Assembly: GCA_947095585.1 (NCBI GenBank)
Contig: OX352763.1
Location: 48,175,981 to 48,239,980, forward strand
Reading direction: 5' to 3'
Length of the DNA: 64,000 nt
Source of the DNA: Nephrocerus scutellatus
Lineage: Eukaryota; Arthropoda; Insecta; Diptera; Pipunculidae
Part shown: one piece after another, positions 63,312 through 64,000 of the stretch
Numbering within the stretch: the first letter of the stretch is position 1
Layout of the letters: each line of letters begins with the position of its first letter
Notes under the pieces: model-generated
Told to the model about the DNA's origin: nothing
The model's input: only the letters and a program-made list of their open reading frames with translations
Databases searched by the model: none
Made by a program: the position numbers and the translations under genes

Positions 63312-64000
63312 ACATTTGTGAAAAATAGTCGTGGTAGCCATATGCCAGAAATTGTGTTTAAATGTTAAATGCCAAAAAATTATCTACCAAATAAAAAAAA
63401 ATTTTGGTCATTTCATAATTTTATATGTGTTTTATTCAAAAAAAAAATCGGCAACCTCTTAAAAAAACACGTTATATCTAACGGGTGTTTTTTTAAGAGG
63501 TTGCCGATTTTTTTTTTGAATAAAAAACACATATAAAATTATGAAATGACCAAAATTTTTTTTGGCATTTAACATTTAAACACAATTTCTGGCATATGGC
63601 TACCACGACTATTTTTCACAAATGTCATTTTTTTTTTTTTTTTTTTTTTTTTCATAATGATTTGCCAAACAATACTGAGTAGAAATGCCACTTTGAGCTG
63701 TCAAAACAACTGTCATAAAATAAAACGACATCTATCGGAAAAACAAACCTCCCAAAAAAACACCCTTTATATGCTTCTACACTTTCCGTCTCTTGCTGTG
63801 TGGCTGTATTAAATATATACCGTTCATATCGAATATTTTTTGTGGGCGCAATTTTTCTATGGCGTTTAAGATCCCTTTTGTAGTTTTTGCATCTTCCGCA
63901 GATAATTTAAGTTTATCCAAGATCTGAAAACAAGCATCACCCATGCATGCCTTCAAAATAGCTACTCTTACCCCATCCTTTCGTTTTGTGAGTTCTGCCG
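62370..64000 (-). pseudogene. gypsy-2 gag zinc finger and protease, interrupted
   Basis: From the window end down: gag stretch (KDGVRVAILKACMGDACFQI, LNAIEKLRPQKIF), the MITE pair at 63158-63766, then LRDLIKTCGYPAEHEDDYIC, zinc knuckles CGYCGNTHQKGSC and CHVCKRKNHFSKVC, and the aspartic protease with CIIDTGSSCNIMNF. The frame stays open through GVGNLCGQFGNIKK to the RTE-2 insertion and, past it, continues to VNEKCFPILSAQA. Described only. Confidence 0.85.
63158..63766. mobile_element. Head-to-head pair of MITEs forming a ~610-bp palindrome
   Basis: Two copies of one element, 63158-63472 and 63481-63766, in opposite orientation with an 8-bp TA-rich spacer. Each has the TIR ACGGGTGTTTTTTT and is flanked by TA. 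The arms are nearly identical apart from a poly(A) tract of ~38 in the left copy and ~25 (as T) in the right, and a short stretch (TTATCTACCAAATAAAA) present only on the left. Tc1/mariner-type MITE by TA target and end. Inserted in gypsy-2 gag. Confidence 0.88.

Larger units (their letters stand above)
55979..64000 (-). mobile_element. Ty3/gypsy retrotransposon gypsy-2, running off the window
   Basis: The 3' LTR is read as 55979-56085: TGTTATAGTATGTG to TAGCATAACA on its own strand, with AATAAA inside. An AGAAAAGGAAGA purine tract lies immediately upstream. At 107 bp the LTR is short and may be internally deleted. Upstream are pol (56320-59090) and protease/gag (62370-64000). The body is interrupted by an RTE element (59088-62365) and a MITE pair (63158-63766). 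The 5' LTR is beyond 64000. The stretch 56086-56320 is 3' untranslated. Confidence 0.8.

Overview
The window is a piece of an AT-rich insect nuclear genome, most likely a brachyceran fly. Two host genes can be read. Both have short GT-AG introns and fly-like protein sequences. One is an ABHD11-type alpha/beta hydrolase, complete in 5 exons on the minus strand (502-2197). The other is the autophagy gene Atg5, with 5 plus-strand exons between 24418 and 30919 and its last exon(s) not found. Nearly everything else is mobile DNA in various states of decay. I see no rRNA or tRNA gene, no CRISPR array and no bacterial-type operon.

Layout. 0.5-2.2 kb: ABHD11 gene. 3.3-9.3 kb: a decayed irritans-type mariner split by a full-length Jockey-clade retrotransposon (4570-9217) with a 14-bp target duplication and an intact 480-codon ORF1. 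9.7-10.5 kb: a candidate TIR element. 10.6-13.6 kb: a second, 5'-truncated copy of the same Jockey family. 14.8-17.65 kb: relics of an I/LOA-like retrotransposon in both orientations. 17.7-24.2 kb: a palindrome-rich cluster of MITEs around a 4.1-kb PIF/Harbinger element that carries both expected genes, a HARBI1-type transposase and a Myb/SANT-type partner, both broken. 24.4-30.9 kb: Atg5, whose second intron has grown to 5.7 kb around a CR1-like retrotransposon. 31-36 kb: SINE, ~120-bp dispersed tandem repeats, a run of stem-loops sharing one loop sequence, nested segmental duplications and microsatellites.

36.3-49.4 kb is a four-level nest. A Jockey-type reverse transcriptase ORF is split at a TA by a DNA element with long inverted ends (36646-48060). 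That element holds a Tigger/pogo element (37461-47740). The Tigger in turn holds an I/LOA-like retrotransposon (37497-42130, 11-bp TSD), an internally deleted Ty3/gypsy element (42975-46586, 4-bp TSD) and a small retroposon.

49.4-54.9 kb: a second SINE copy, a pogo HTH fragment, a non-LTR RT fragment, a Tc1/mariner-like relic, a 5'-truncated RTE, and more ~120-bp repeats. 55-64 kb: a Tigger C-terminal fragment interrupted by a second gypsy element (55979 to beyond the window end). That gypsy is itself interrupted by an almost intact RTE-type element (59088-62365, 10-bp TSD) and by a head-to-head pair of identical MITEs forming a ~610-bp palindrome.

The transposon genes do not act together. 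What can be recovered is a relative insertion order, from which element interrupts which. Only the Jockey ORF1, the two RTE ORFs and the two host genes keep long open frames.
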